Origin: Conchocele bisecta
Taxonomy: Eukaryota > Mollusca > Bivalvia > Lucinida > Thyasiridae
Length of the DNA stretch: 64,000 nucleotides
Direction: 5' to 3'
NCBI GenBank assembly: GCA_029237695.1
Contig: CM055265.1
Location: forward strand, 69,599,903 to 69,663,902
Below, piece after piece: positions 22,515-34,270 of this stretch. Within the stretch, counting starts at the first letter, position 1. The number at the start of each line of letters is the position of its first letter. A program made the position numbers and the translations under genes. The notes beneath the pieces were generated by a model that saw nothing but the letters and a program-made list of their open reading frames with translations, made no database searches and was not told the origin of the DNA.

Positions 22515-23106
22515 CAGATAATTTCAGGTCAATTACCTACTTTCCAAATGTTTGTCCCTATTCACCCCGCAGTCCCTATTCACCCCAAATTACGGTACGC
22601 ATTTTGATGAGTAACGCTAACTTACTTTCAAACGGCAATCGTACAGCTCATGCAATGACAATGTGATATTTTTGAAAGTCGCTAAAAATGAATATAATAT
22701 CGATTTTCGAAATATGTAGACACACTCGGGTAAATCTGCATTCATGTATTCATGACTTAATTATGAGTCTACGTTGATCTACATATTGAATTATCATATT
22801 TATGAAAAGGTCTTGGTTTACAGATGTCGTTCTATGGAAAACGATTTAATTCGTATTGGCAATACTTTCTGCACTGTTTGTAAACAGTTGGCTCATTAAC
22901 TGTGACACGTATTCTGGATAAAATTAGCCACGGATAGAACTGGGCCTAGGTCTTAATTCATTTGATTTACTGGTTCACCGTCGAATATTTCGAAAATCAA
23001 CATAAAATAAAATTTGGAAATTGTCAGAAAAATAATCGTATCACAGATAACAATTATGGTAGTGCTAATTACGCAGCTCCTGGCATATCGCATAATGTCG
23101 ACATTA

Positions 23107-23284
23107 AGTGCAAATCTAGGATCGTCTGGAAATTTCAATTAATGGATTTACATTTATTGAGCATAGGCTGCTCAATAAATGTAAATCCAATAATTGTTTA
23201 CAGGAAAACGTTGTTAATGTGGAATTTACTTAATTTTGTACTTACGAACATTTTAGTCGTACGAAGTTTAGTGAAACGGGCCCC
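23107..23284. mobile_element. MITE family GGGGCCCGTTTCACTAAAC, 5'-truncated copy
   Basis: Starts at AGTGCAAATCTAGGATCGTC and ends GTTTAGTGAAACGGGCCCC. The left TIR is deleted relative to the paralogue at 24433. Confidence 0.8.
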
Positions 23285-23683
23285 ATGGATGTAGCCTACT
23301 GATTTGTATCTGTATCTGCAACCACTTGCATGTACCTTCTAATGTCACGTAATTTTTAGCGACTTTCAAAAATATCACACTGTCATTGCATCAGCTGTAC
23401 GATTGCCGTTTGATAACTGTTACATATTATTTTAATTGACCACTTGTAAATATGGTTATATGAATGTATGGCATATATTTTACTAGTATTTTTGCAATCA
23501 GTGCAGACCCTGATCAGGCTGCGCAGATGCACATGTCTCCAACATTTACAAATTTAAGAAGTCCTACTTTAGATCGTTGTTCATTTATTTGCTACTAAAC
23601 ACTGGATGTCTGTGTGCTTTATTGTTTTTTTTTATCAAAGGGACGTTCTATTCGGAGGCGTGAAAATAATATAAAGCAAATAC

Positions 23684-23963
23684 CAGGGGCGGATCCAGGA
23701 TTTCAGGGGGGGGGGGGGGTGCGGGGCGGGATTTCTTAATTGAAATAGTTTACTATATTTTCGAACTAGCACCGTTTGTACGTCGACCAAGCGGAGCTCG
23801 GGAGACCGTTAGGTGGGTCCGGCGGTATGCCTTCCGGAATATGTTTGATATCTACACCCCAGTTTGCTGCGTTATGGCGCATTTTAGAGCAAACATATCT
23901 GTACTCGCCAAATGTTAGGGTGGGGGCGCGCGCCGGGTTTTCCCTTACGTGAATCCGCCATGG
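23684..23963. mobile_element. MITE family CAGGGGCGGATCCAGGAT, copy c, TSD AATAC
   Basis: CAGGGGCGGATCCAGGATTT with a G-run, to GTGAATCCGCCATGG. Flanked by AATAC at 23679-23683 and 23964-23968. Confidence 0.85.
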
Positions 23964-24432
23964 AATACACAAATTCTATATTTGCAGATTCAACGCGTCT
24001 AAATTCAAACGAGACGCTTCAAACAAATGTCGCAATTTTGTGCCGACGGCTGGTCAGACCCGGCCCCGCTCTACGGGAAAGTGTGCCCGCAACCGTTACT
24101 TTTATTAAAGAAAATGTAAACAGTTGGCTCATTAACTGTGACACGTATTCTGGATAAAATTAGCCACGGATAGAACTGGGCCTAGGTCTTAATTCATTTT
24201 TAATGATTTACTGGTTCACCGTCGAATGTTTCGAAAATCAACATAAATTAAAATTGGGAAATTGTCAGAAAAATAATCGTATCACAGATAAAAAACATAG
24301 TAGTACTAATTACGCGGCTCCTGGCATATCGCATCATGTTGACACTGGGCCAAACATGTTTTATTATATAGTATTTAGTGTGTTGGTATTGTGTCACAGG
24401 CATATTTAGTGCGAGCATAATTGTAGCCACCG

Positions 24433-24660
24433 GGGGCCCGTTTCACTAAACTTCGTACGACTAAAATGTTCGTAAGTGCAAATCTAGGATCGTCTGGAAA
24501 TTTCAATTGATTGATTTACATTTATTGAGCATAGTATGCTCAATACATGTAAATCCAATAATTATTTACAGGAAAATGTTGTTAATGTGGAATTTACAGA
24601 CTATCTTAATGTTATACTTACGAACATTTTAGTCTTACGAAGTTTAGTGAAACGGGCCCC
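24433..24660. mobile_element. MITE family GGGGCCCGTTTCACTAAAC, copy in duplication unit 2
   Basis: GGGGCCCGTTTCACTAAACT to AGTTTAGTGAAACGGGCCCC. TIRs extend inward through TCGTACGACTAAAATGTTCG-TAAGTGCAAAT. Central inverted TTTACATTTATTGAGCATA / complement. Confidence 0.88.
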
Positions 24661-25059
24661 AGGGACGTAGCCTACTGGTTTGTATCTGTATCTGCAACCA
24701 CTTGCATGTACCTTCTAATGGCACGTAATTTTTAGCGACTTTCAAAAATATCACATTACATCAGCCGTACGATTGCCGTTTGATGACTGTTAAATATTAT
24801 TTTAATTGACCACTTGTAAATATGGTTATATGAATGTATGGCATATATTTTACTAGTATTTTTGCAATCAGTGCAGACCCTGATCAGACTGCGCAGATGC
24901 ACAGGTCTCCAACATTTACAAATTTAAGAAGTCCTACTTTAGATCGTTGTTAATTTACTTACTACTAAACATTGAATGTCTGCGTGGCGTGCTTTATTGT
25001 TGTTTTTTTATCAAAGGGACGTTCTAGTCGGAGGCTTGTAAATAATATAAAGCAAACAC

Positions 25060-25342
25060 CAGGAGCGGATCCAGGATTTCAGGTTAGGGGGGGGGGCGGT
25101 ACTTTTTAATTGAAACAGTTTACTATATGTTCGAACTAGCACCGTTTGTTCGTCGACCAAGCGGAGCTCGGGAGACTGCTAGGTGGGTCCGGCGGTATGC
25201 CCTCCTGAATATGTTTGATATCTACACCCCATTTTGCTGCGTTATAACGCATTTTAGAGCAAACATATCTTTACTCGCAAAATGTTAGGGGGGGGGGGGG
25301 GGGGTCGCGCGCCGGGTTTTCCCCTACGTGAATTCGCCCTGG
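25060..25342. mobile_element. MITE family CAGGGGCGGATCCAGGAT, copy d (duplicate of c)
   Basis: CAGGAGCGGATCCAGGATTT to GTGAATTCGCCCTGG, flanks AACAC / AATAC. It arose with the segmental duplication of 22.9-25.4 kb rather than by its own insertion. Confidence 0.85.
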
Positions 25343-25557
25343 AATACACAACTTCTATATTTGCAGATTCAACGCGTCTAAATTCAAACGAGACGCTTCA
25401 AAAAGATGTCGCAATTTTGTGTTCGGTACAAATTTAGTGTGTAAATAACCGACTTGATTATATAGTGTGCAGACATGAATTCAAAATACATATACGTACG
25501 CCACGGTGCTTTTTAGCATGGCTTGTTTGGCCACTCATTTCTTTGTTTACAAAGGCG

Positions 25558-25791
25558 TTGAATGTACTTTTTCTGAAACGCAACACAATTAAATTGCAAA
25601 TTTCGTTTTCAAATGGATTATTCCCGACGAGAGGATACAGTGTATACATATACATGCACCAGTACTATTATGCTTGAATGTACTTTTTCTGAAACGCAAC
25701 ACAATTAAATTGCAAATTTCGTTTTCAAATGGATTATTCCCGACGAGAGGATACAGTGTATACATATACATGCACCAGTACTATTATGCTT
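25558..25791. repeat. 116 bp exact-looking tandem duplication
   Basis: TTGAATGTACTTTTTCTGAA starts at 25558 and again at 25674. The two 116 bp copies, ending ACCAGTACTATTATGCTT, look identical, so the duplication is recent or an assembly artefact. Confidence 0.9.
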
Positions 25792-26047
25792 ACTGCCGGT
25801 ATTTTTATCAGAACATTTTATAACAATTATACAATCATGTATGTCACATCGACACATTTTCCCGACATTGACAGGTTTCTGTACATATATATAAATTTGT
25901 TTTCAAATGGTAAACCCATTATCAAAAATTCAAACCAACACATGCTAGATGTTCTGTTGGCCACTTTTGATATTAACAACTATATACATTCCACTTACTA
26001 AATAAATACGCATGCTGTCGTGTAAATATTTTTTGTGCTGGAATTAT

Positions 26048-26376
26048 TTGTAGATACATTTAGTGCAACTTATCAGCAAATACAGAATACAGCAAGCACA
26101 GCCAATGAGTCTATGAACATGCATTTCTACTGTTGGCTGTTGTGTGGCATTGTACAAACGTCAGCGTTTCAATAACGTCATTTTCTCGATGACGTTACTT
26201 TTTATTCCTTGCGTGATTGACAGGGTTCTACAAAAGTGAGATAAAACAAAAAGTATGAAACATATTTGCATTTTCTTTTCAGCATATTGTTTGTGAAAGG
26301 TGTCCGCATCCAAAAATGTAAAAAAGTGCCAATCGAAAATTTTGTCATTAAGGCCGGTTTTCACAGAGCGCGGCCC
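26048..26376. repeat. Dispersed repeat GGGCCGCGCTCTGTGAAAAC, copy 2 (inverted)
   Basis: GTAGATACATTTAGTGCAAC to GGTTTTCACAGAGCGCGGCC, the reverse complement of 14761-15090 with scattered differences. The TGACGTTA / TAACGTCA segments are retained. Confidence 0.8.
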
Positions 26377-26476
26377 ATATATATTATACATGTACATTTG
26401 TATATATACATTTGTCGAACATATTATATAATTATTGAATATAATTATGAATTATTCAATGCATCTACTTCCGTAG

Positions 26477-29400
26477 AGCTAGGTTGACCCGACTATCGTT
26501 AATCTGTACACCAGTGTAGTCCCTGAGCAGCCGGCATATCTAGCTAGGTTGATCAGACTATCGTTAATCTGTACACCAGTGTAGTCCCATAGCAGCCGGA
26601 ATATCTAGCTAGGTTGATCAGACTATCGTTAATCTGTACACCAGTGTAGTCCCATAGCAGCCGGCATATCTAGCTAGGTTGACCCGACTATTGGTAATCT
26701 GTACACCAGTGTAGTCCCTGAGCAGCCGGAATATCTAGCTTAGGTTGACCAGACTATTGGTAATCTGTACATCAGTTTGTAGTCCTGAGCAGCCGGAATA
26801 TCTAGCTAGGTTGACCAGACTATTGGTAATCTGTACATCAGTGTAGTCCCTGAGCAGCCGGAATATCTAGCTAGGTTGACCAGACTATTGGTAATCTGTA
26901 CACCAGTGTAGTCCCTGAGCAGCCGGAATATCTAGCTAGGTTGACCAGACTATTGGTAATCTGTACACCAGTGTAGTCCCTGAGCAGCCGGAATATCTAG
27001 CTAGGTTGACCAGACTATTGGTAATCTGTACACCAGTGTAGTCCCTGAGCAGCCGGAATATCTAGCTAGGTTGACCAGACTATTGGTAATCTGTACACCA
27101 GTGTAGTCCCTGAGCAGCCGGCATATCCAGTTGGGTTGATCAGACTATTGATAATCTGTACACCGGTGTAGTCCCTGAGCAGCCGGCATATCCAGTTGGG
27201 TTGATCAGACTATTGGTAATCTGTACACCGGTGTAGTCCCTGAGCAGCCGGCATATCCAGTTGGGTTGATCAGACTATTGTTAATCTGTACACCGGTGTA
27301 GTCCCTGAGCAGCCGACATATCCAGTCGGGTTGATCAGACTATCAGTAATCTGTACGACGGTGTAGTCCCTGAGCAGCCGGCATATCTATGTAGGTTGAC
27401 CAGACTATCGGCAATCTGTACACCGGTATAGTCCCTGGTCATTCTGCATATTTAGCACAGGCGATCAGGCTCCCGACAGTAGTATACCAGTGTAGTCCCT
27501 GATCAGGCGGCATATGTTAGCTAGGTTGATCAGGCTACCGACACTATGTATATCAGTGTAGTCCCTGATCAGGCGGCACATCTATCACAGTTGATCAGGT
27601 TTCAGACATTATGTATATCAGTGTAGTCCCTGATCAGGCGGCACATCTATCACAGTTGATCAGGTTACCGACACTATGTATATCAGTGTAGTCCCTGATC
27701 AGGTGGCACATCTATCACACGTTGATCAGGTTACCGACTCTATGTATTCAGTGTACGTCCCTGATCAGGCGGCACATCTATCCACAGTTGATCAGGTTCC
27801 AGACACTATGTATATCAGTGTAGTCCCTGATCAGGCGGCACATCCATTCACAGTTGATTCAGGTTCCCACAGACATCTATATTTATCAGTCCGTAGTCCC
27901 CATGATCTGGAGGGCGGCACTCTATCACAGTTGATCAGGTTCCAGACACTATGTTACAGTGTGTCCCTGATCAGGCGGCACATCTATCACAGTTGAAATC
28001 AGGTTACCGACACTATGTATACCAGTGTAAGTCCCTGATCAGGCGGCACATCTATCACAGTTGATCAGGTTCCGACACTATGTATTTATGAGTGTAGTCA
28101 TGTGAATTCAGGCGGCACATTATACAGTTGATCAGGGTTACCGACTCTATGATATTTCAGTGTAGTCCCTGATCAGGCGGACATCTATCACAGTTGATCA
28201 GGTTTACCGGCCATATGTATATCAGTGGGTAGTCCCTGATCAGTGCGGTACATCTATCACAGTTGATCAGGTTACCGACACTATGTATATCAGTGTAGTC
28301 CCTGATAAGGCGGCATATCTATCAATCCACAGTTGATCAGGTTCCTGGAGGGTCATCTATGTATATCAGTGTAGTCTCCTGATCAGGGCGGCACATCTAC
28401 TCACCCAAGTTGATCCCAGGTTCCAGACACTATGTATACCAGTGTAGTCCCTGATCAGGCGGCACATCTATCACAGGTGATCAGGTTACCGACCTATGTA
28501 TAACGTGTTTTAGTCCCTGATCAGGCGGAACATCTATCAGTTGATCAGGTTCCACCGTATGTAGATCAGTAGTCCCTCTGATCAGGACGACACATAATCA
28601 CAGTTGATCAGGTTCCGACACTGTATCCGTGTTAGTCCCTGATCAGGCGGACATTCTATCCCACAGTTGATCAGGTTTAGACATATGTTATACCAAGTGT
28701 AGTCCCTGATCAGGCGGCCACATCTATCACAGTTGAATCAGGTTCCGACACTATGTATATCAGTGTAGTCCCTGATCAGGCACATCTATCACAGTTGATC
28801 AGGTTACCGACAATATGTATATCCAGTGTAGTCCATATCAGCGGCACATCTATACATTTGATCAGGTTCCAGGGACATAATATATCAGTTGTAGTCCCCC
28901 CTGGATCAGGCGACACATCCTATCACAGTTTGGACAGGTTCCAGGAAAACCCCCCCCCCCACCTATTGGTATATCAGTGTAGTCCCTATCCAGCGGCGGC
29001 ATCTATCACAGCAGGTTCAGACATATGTTTACCAGTGTCGTCCCTGATCAGGCACAAAATTCTATCAAAGTTGATCAGGTTACCGACACTATGTATACCA
29101 GTGTGTCCCTGATCAAGCGGCACATCTATCACAGTTGAACATGGTTTACCCGACACTAATGGTTTAATCAGTGTAGTCCCTGGATCAGGGCGGACAATCT
29201 ATCACAGTTGATCAGGTTATAACGGACACTATGTATATCAGTTGTAGTCCCTGATCAGGCGGCACATCTTACAACAGTTTGATCAGGTTACCGGAACTAT
29301 GTATATCAGTGTAGTCCCTGATCATGCGGTACCATCTATCACAGTTGATCAGGTTACGACACTATGTATCAAGTGTTAGTCCTGATCCAAGCGGCAAATC

Positions 29401-30835
29401 TATCAAATTACAGATATCAGGTTCCAGACACTATGTATATCAGTGTAGTCTCTGATCAGGCGGCACATCTATCACAGTTGATCAGGTTCCAGACACTATG
29501 TATACCAGTGTAGTCCTGATCAGGCGGCACATCTACACAGTTGATCAGGTTACCGACATATGATATCAGTGTAGTCCCTGATCACGGCGGACATTCTATC
29601 ACAGTTGATCAGTTACGACACTATGTATATCAGTGTAGTCTCTGATCAGGCGGCACATCTATCACAGTTGATCAGGTTCCAGACATATGTATACCAGTGT
29701 AGTCCCTGATAGGCGGCACATCTATCAGTGATCAGGTTACCGACACTAGTATCCAGTGTAGTCCCTGATCAGGTGGCGGCACACTATCACAGTTGATCAG
29801 GTTCCCGACACTGTATATCAGTGTAGTCCCTGATCAGGCGGCACATCTATCACAGTTGATCAGGTTACCCGAACTGTATATCAGTGTAGTCCCTGATCAG
29901 GCGGCACATCTATCACAGTTGATCAGGTTACCGACACTATGTATATCAGTGTAGTCCCTGATCAGGCGGCACATCTATCACAGTTGATCAGGTTCCAGAC
30001 GCTATGTATATCAGTGTAGTCCCTGATCAGGCGGCACATCTATCACTTGATCAGGTTACCGACACTCTCAGGCGGTACATCTATCACAGTTGATCAGGTT
30101 ACCGACACTATGTATATCAGTGTAGTCCCTGATCAGGCGGCACATCTATCACAGTTGATCAGGTTCCAGACACTATGTATATCAGTGTAGTCCCTGATCA
30201 GGCGGCACATCTATCACAGTTGATCAGGTTACCGACACTATGTATATCAGTGTAGTCCCTGATCAGGCGGCACATCTATCACAGTTGATCAGGTTACCGA
30301 CACTATGTATATCAGTGTAGTCCCTGATCAGGCGGCACATCTATCACAGTTGATCAGGTTACCGACACTATGTATATCAGTGTAGTCCCTGATCAGGCGG
30401 CACATCTATCACAGTTGATCAGGTTCCAGACACTATGTATACCAGTGTAGTCCCTGATCAGGCGGCACATATATCACAGTTGATCAGGTTACCGACACTA
30501 TGTATATCAGTGTAGTCCCTGATCAGGCGGCACATCTATCACAGTTGATCAGGTTCCAGACACTATGTATATCAGTGTAGTCCCTGATCAGGCGGCACAT
30601 CTATCACAGTTGATCAGGTTACCGACACTATGTATACCAGTGTAGTCCCTGATCATGCGGCACATCTATCACAGTTGATCAGGTTACCGACACTATGTGT
30701 GCATCAGTGTAGTCCCTGATCGGGCGGCATATCTAGTTAGGTTGATCAGACTACCGACACTATGTATACCAATGTAGTCCCTGATCAGCCTCCATAATTA
30801 TCTAACTAGGTTGACCAGACAACCGGCACCATGTA
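26477..30835. repeat. 65-bp satellite array, about 67 units, two main subfamilies
   Basis: Subfamily A (about 26477-27440): AGCTAGGTTGACCAGACTAT, TGGTAATCTGTACACCAGTG, TAGTCCCTGAGCAGCCGGAA, TATCT. Subfamily B (about 27440-30740): GTAGTCCCTGATCAGGCGGC, ACATCTATCACAGTTGATCA, GGTTACCGACACTATGTATA, TCAGT. Both are exactly 65 bp. The last two units revert to A-like sequence. The stretch about 27700-29800 is full of one- to few-base indels absent from 29900-30700. Short frames across it follow the repeat and are not coding. Confidence 0.95.
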
Positions 30836-32020
30836 CTACAGCACATGCACTACTGTCTGTTCCACGATTTGCTGCCGACGAACGTTTGGCTATTAAACAA
30901 ATTAAATCTAAAAAATATTTAAAAGTAAGTACTTTTGTATCAATAACAAAAAAGTCACCCTCCCCAAACAAAATTATTTGATGAAATTCCATCAAATATT
31001 GATTTTATTGCGAAAAAAAGATTTTTCTATGAATGACCACTGAACTTTTTATGAATGCGTTATTTTGCAAAAGTTATGCTTGGTTTGTAAGATTTGAGAC
31101 TTCACAAATACAATAGTTGTCGGCCGGCATAGTAAATAATTCGTTGTTTATGAATATTTAGTGAATAGAAATTAAATTGATGCATACTTAGTGTCTTTGA
31201 CTAACTAAATTCAGTTGTTGCCTAATTAATTTAAACCATAGACACAGAATACAGAGATTCGCTGCTCCGTGCGAATATACCATATTTTGATGATATCTCG
31301 TGACGCCTCGAGATTTCGCGCTATTTACGATACAGCCGTGTGCATTCTGTCCACTTCGTCATCTCTTCGCGTTTAATAGCAGAAAAACGGCGTCAAAAGG
31401 ATGGCTCTGTAACCAAACAGGGGCTTTGTTTTGAGGACACAGTCAATTTATGAATAGACGGTCCCAAACATTTTATTATATTATGTGCATGCTCTACACA
31501 TGCAGGTTAAATTTTCTGTGAGCGACTTGATGTGGGGGTGAGATAGAGATTTCGAAAGTGAAAGTAGATTGCTCCGTCAAAAAAGGGGAAATAACTCTTG
31601 AAAATCAACACGCATGACCCCGTGTTTGGCATAGATCTAGAACCGGCTTAGGTCACTGACTCCAGGAATAGAAGTAACAAAATTGATTTTGTCGCAGGTA
31701 GTTTGCGATTGTCATGTTTGTGTGAATGTGGGTCTAATACGGCAGCGTGCACCTTATGTTAGCTATATGCGGCAGACATGTGCATTGATCCCGCATAAAG
31801 CTCACTTTGTTTAAAATATCTATATACATGTGCATGTATTCTGTTTAAATTCTAATCATATTTCATATAATAGTAGTGATATTGAAACAAAGCAAACCGA
31901 TGTCTGAATGTCCAAACCGGTATATAGAATGGTTGGACACTCGAGACTTTTTTTTTGTAATTATTGACTGATGTTGTTGTTGTTGCTACTGCTCCCTCTC
32001 CTCCTCCTATTACTACTTAT
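30836..32020. other. Single-copy-looking DNA, no gene seen
   Basis: A segment at about 30985-31012 (AATATTGATTTTATTGCGAA) resembles the foldback arms at 62695-62740 and may be a fragment. Otherwise nothing was recognised. Confidence 0.5.
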
Positions 32021-32028
32021 GTTGTTAC

Positions 32029-32291
32029 CATGGGCGGATTCAGGGGGGGGGGCGTACCCGGCGCGCGCCCCCCTAAAATTCGCCGAGTAAATATTGTTTA
32101 CAAGTTACAAGGCACGTTTCATGCCAAGTGCCATGTATTCCATGCATTTTTCCGCTCCGCTCCGCTCGGTCGACTATTTTGCAATACTTGACTATATTAT
32201 CGAACGAGCTTAGCTCGTTCGATAATATAGTCAAGTATTACAAAATAGTTACGCCCCCCCCCCCTAACCCGAAATCCTGGATCCGCGCATG
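32029..32291. mobile_element. MITE family CAGGGGCGGATCCAGGAT, copy e, TSD GTTAC
   Basis: CATGGGCGGATTCAGGGG to ATCCTGGATCCGCGCATG, flanked by GTTAC on both sides (32024-32028 and 32292-32296). Contains the internal palindrome at 32170-32252. Confidence 0.9.
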
Positions 32292-32640
32292 GTTACTGGT
32301 GCCGCTGTTACTACTACGGCTACTACTGCTGGCGGAGGTTAATAATTATAAATTATAGTCTATTGAAATAAAAAGAAAAATTATAGAGTAATTATATAAT
32401 TGTGCCGTGACACATAAAATGTACCGTCAGTCCTCTTCAACTGCAAGCGAACAACATAGGCCTGCATGGTTGCGGGCAGGATGGTCTGTGTCTATGCTGG
32501 ACACAGAGGGCTGAAGGTACATTTTCACGTGTGGTGGCTCTTACAATTTTATCATATGAAATAATTATAGAAATAAGTCGTAAGCGAATTGTAAACACCC
32601 TGACATGAGGTGGATGCTATGGCCCCATTACATATACTCT

Positions 32641-32875
32641 TAACCCTTTGAACCCGAAAGCCCGCTATAGCGGTTTATGCAAACAGTGCTGATCCAGATG
32701 AGCCGGCTCGTAACGAGCCGTCTCATCAGGTTCTGCACTTTTTGAAAGTAATTTTCATATTGTTGAGAACAAAAATACCCCCTTTTCATAGTTTGAAAAT
32801 CATTTTGTGACGGTTGGATTGGTTGCAAAATTAAGATGTCAAAATCCATTCCAGTTGCTTAGGGGTGAATGGGTA
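32641..32875. mobile_element. MITE family TAACCCTTTGAACCC, copy 2
   Basis: Same order as copy 1 but diverged: the right end is GGGGTGAATGGGTA, and a small deletion removes part of the CATAAATGGACGAATCTG segment. Confidence 0.85.
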
Positions 32876-33239
32876 CGTTGTTCAACGGTACAGCTAGTGT
32901 GATAGATGCGGCCCGCGCTAAGTTGTTCACCTCCTAAGAGCGCATGGGTAAATCTGATGCCGACCAAATGTTTATAACTAAATACATGTATAAAGTATAT
33001 AGTATATGTGGCATTACGGAGAGTCCCGTGGCGGGCCTCCTTGTTCATTGGTTTGCTGGTATGCACATCGTTAGAATTAACGAGGATACATACCCCACAT
33101 TTGTTCAAACGGAATTGTCATGAAAAAGTGATTGTATTTGCTATGCGATATCTACAATACGAGGGCAATTCATTATTGTTATACTCATCGTCAAAACAAT
33201 CCGTACAGTCCAGTAATATTGGGAAGTAATAGAGTACAG

Positions 33240-33486
33240 GCGCCCGTTTCATTAAACTTAGTACGACTAAAATGTTCGTAAGTGCAAATTTAGGATCGTC
33301 TGGAAATTTCAATTGATGGATTTGCATGTATTGAGCATAGGCTGCATATGCAGCCTATGCTCAATACATGCAAATCCAATAATTGTTTACAAGAAAATAT
33401 TGTTAATGTGAAATGTACACACTATCATAATCTTACACTTACGAACATAACATTTTAGTCGTACGAAGTTTAGTGAAACGGGCCCC
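33240..33486. mobile_element. MITE family GGGGCCCGTTTCACTAAAC, full copy
   Basis: GGCGCCCGTTTCATTAAACT to GTTTAGTGAAACGGGCCCC, with the central palindrome GAGCATAGGCTGCATATGCA-GCCTATGCTC. Confidence 0.88.
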
Positions 33487-33839
33487 AATTCGGGTTCTTT
33501 TGTCGACGAGTATTTAAAAAAGAAAATGATACAATATTAAATGATATTATATCGGAAGTTGGCATTTACAGAGAAAATGTTGGATAACAATCTCCTTTTA
33601 TTCTGCGATTTCTGTCAACTTTTTATCGCTGATTTTGCAATACAACAATACATCACAGTACGTTTTCTTTTGCCGGTGAGTATATATGAAATTGGTTCAG
33701 AATTAGTGACGAGGGACGTACGATGACATTATTGCACAGATCAGGCCTGACACCGTCTGACCTGTTCGTCAAACGGTCTGTCGTTATTACGTCATTATAC
33801 AAATTTGCATATTCTTGCTATTCAGCTGTCGTGCTGTAT

Positions 33840-34270
33840 CAAGGTGCATGATCACGTGGTTACAACAACAAGAACAATGGCTGAACGTGTTGAAAGCGCG
33901 CCCACGCCGAAGTAAGTATTATTTGATATTTGATAGGCAACGGATTTTGATAAAATACGGCGCAGCAAACGCGTCTTCATGAGCTGCATTTAGAGATCCC
34001 TGCAGTTCGGCACATATTGATGTCGTTTTTGCGAAGAATCAATTTCCGTGTCTGTAGACACGGAAATCGATTCTTCGCAAAAACGACAGAAGTTTGGACC
34101 AAAGTACCGAGACCACCAAGTGCAGCTTAACAAGACGCGTTTGAAGCGCCATATTTCGTCAAAATCCGTTACATAATAAGGACAAAATAAAATAATACGT
34201 ACTTTGAATCGGAGGGCTTCTGGAAGTTTCAGTACTTGTTGTTCTTGTAACCACGTGATCATACACCTTG
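33840..34270. mobile_element. Foldback element, about 430 bp
   Basis: Outer arms CAAGGTGCATGATCACGTGG-TTACAA / complement at both ends. Inner perfect hairpin 34021-34088 (GTCGTTTTTGCGAAGAATC, ATTTCCGTGTC and complement). The arms diverge in a 60 bp window, each holding a short frame followed by GTAAGTATTATTT or GTACGTATTATTT. Confidence 0.8.

Larger units (their letters stand above)
20762..22597 (-). mobile_element. pogo/Tigger-like DNA transposon remnant with TA ends and TIRs
   Basis: The left end reads TA-CCGTAATTTGGGGTGAATA and the right end TATTCACCCCAAATTACGG-TA, giving matched TIRs of about 24 bp and a TA duplication, as expected for the IS630-Tc1-mariner superfamily (pogo branch). Further copies of the GGGGTGAATAGGGAC motif occur just inside the ends (about 20954, 21030, 22553 and 22572), in both orientations. 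The element carries the transposase fragment at 21193-21657 (minus). Another MITE is nested at 21996-22514. Confidence 0.8.
22879..24116. repeat. Segmental tandem duplication, copy 1
   Basis: Begins GTAAACAGTTGGCTCATTAA and CTGTGACACGTATTCTGGAT. Contains a 5'-truncated GGGCCCGTTTCAC MITE, TTTTTAGCGACTTTCAAAAA, GTGCAGACCCTGATCAGGCT and MITE copy c. It is followed at once by copy 2. Confidence 0.85.
24117..25425. repeat. Segmental tandem duplication, copy 2
   Basis: Same order as copy 1, from GTAAACAGTTGGCTCATTAA at 24117. It keeps the full GGGCCCGTTTCAC MITE (24433-24660) that copy 1 has lost at its 5' side. It ends about CAAAAAGATGTCGCAATTTT. Divergence is by point changes and small indels. 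Confidence 0.85.

Noticed and set aside
26477..30835. Possible CRISPR array or tRNA cluster in the 65-bp repeats
   Set aside because: There are no variable spacers; the complete 65-mer is homogenised, and no tRNA fold or A/B-box pair fits the unit.
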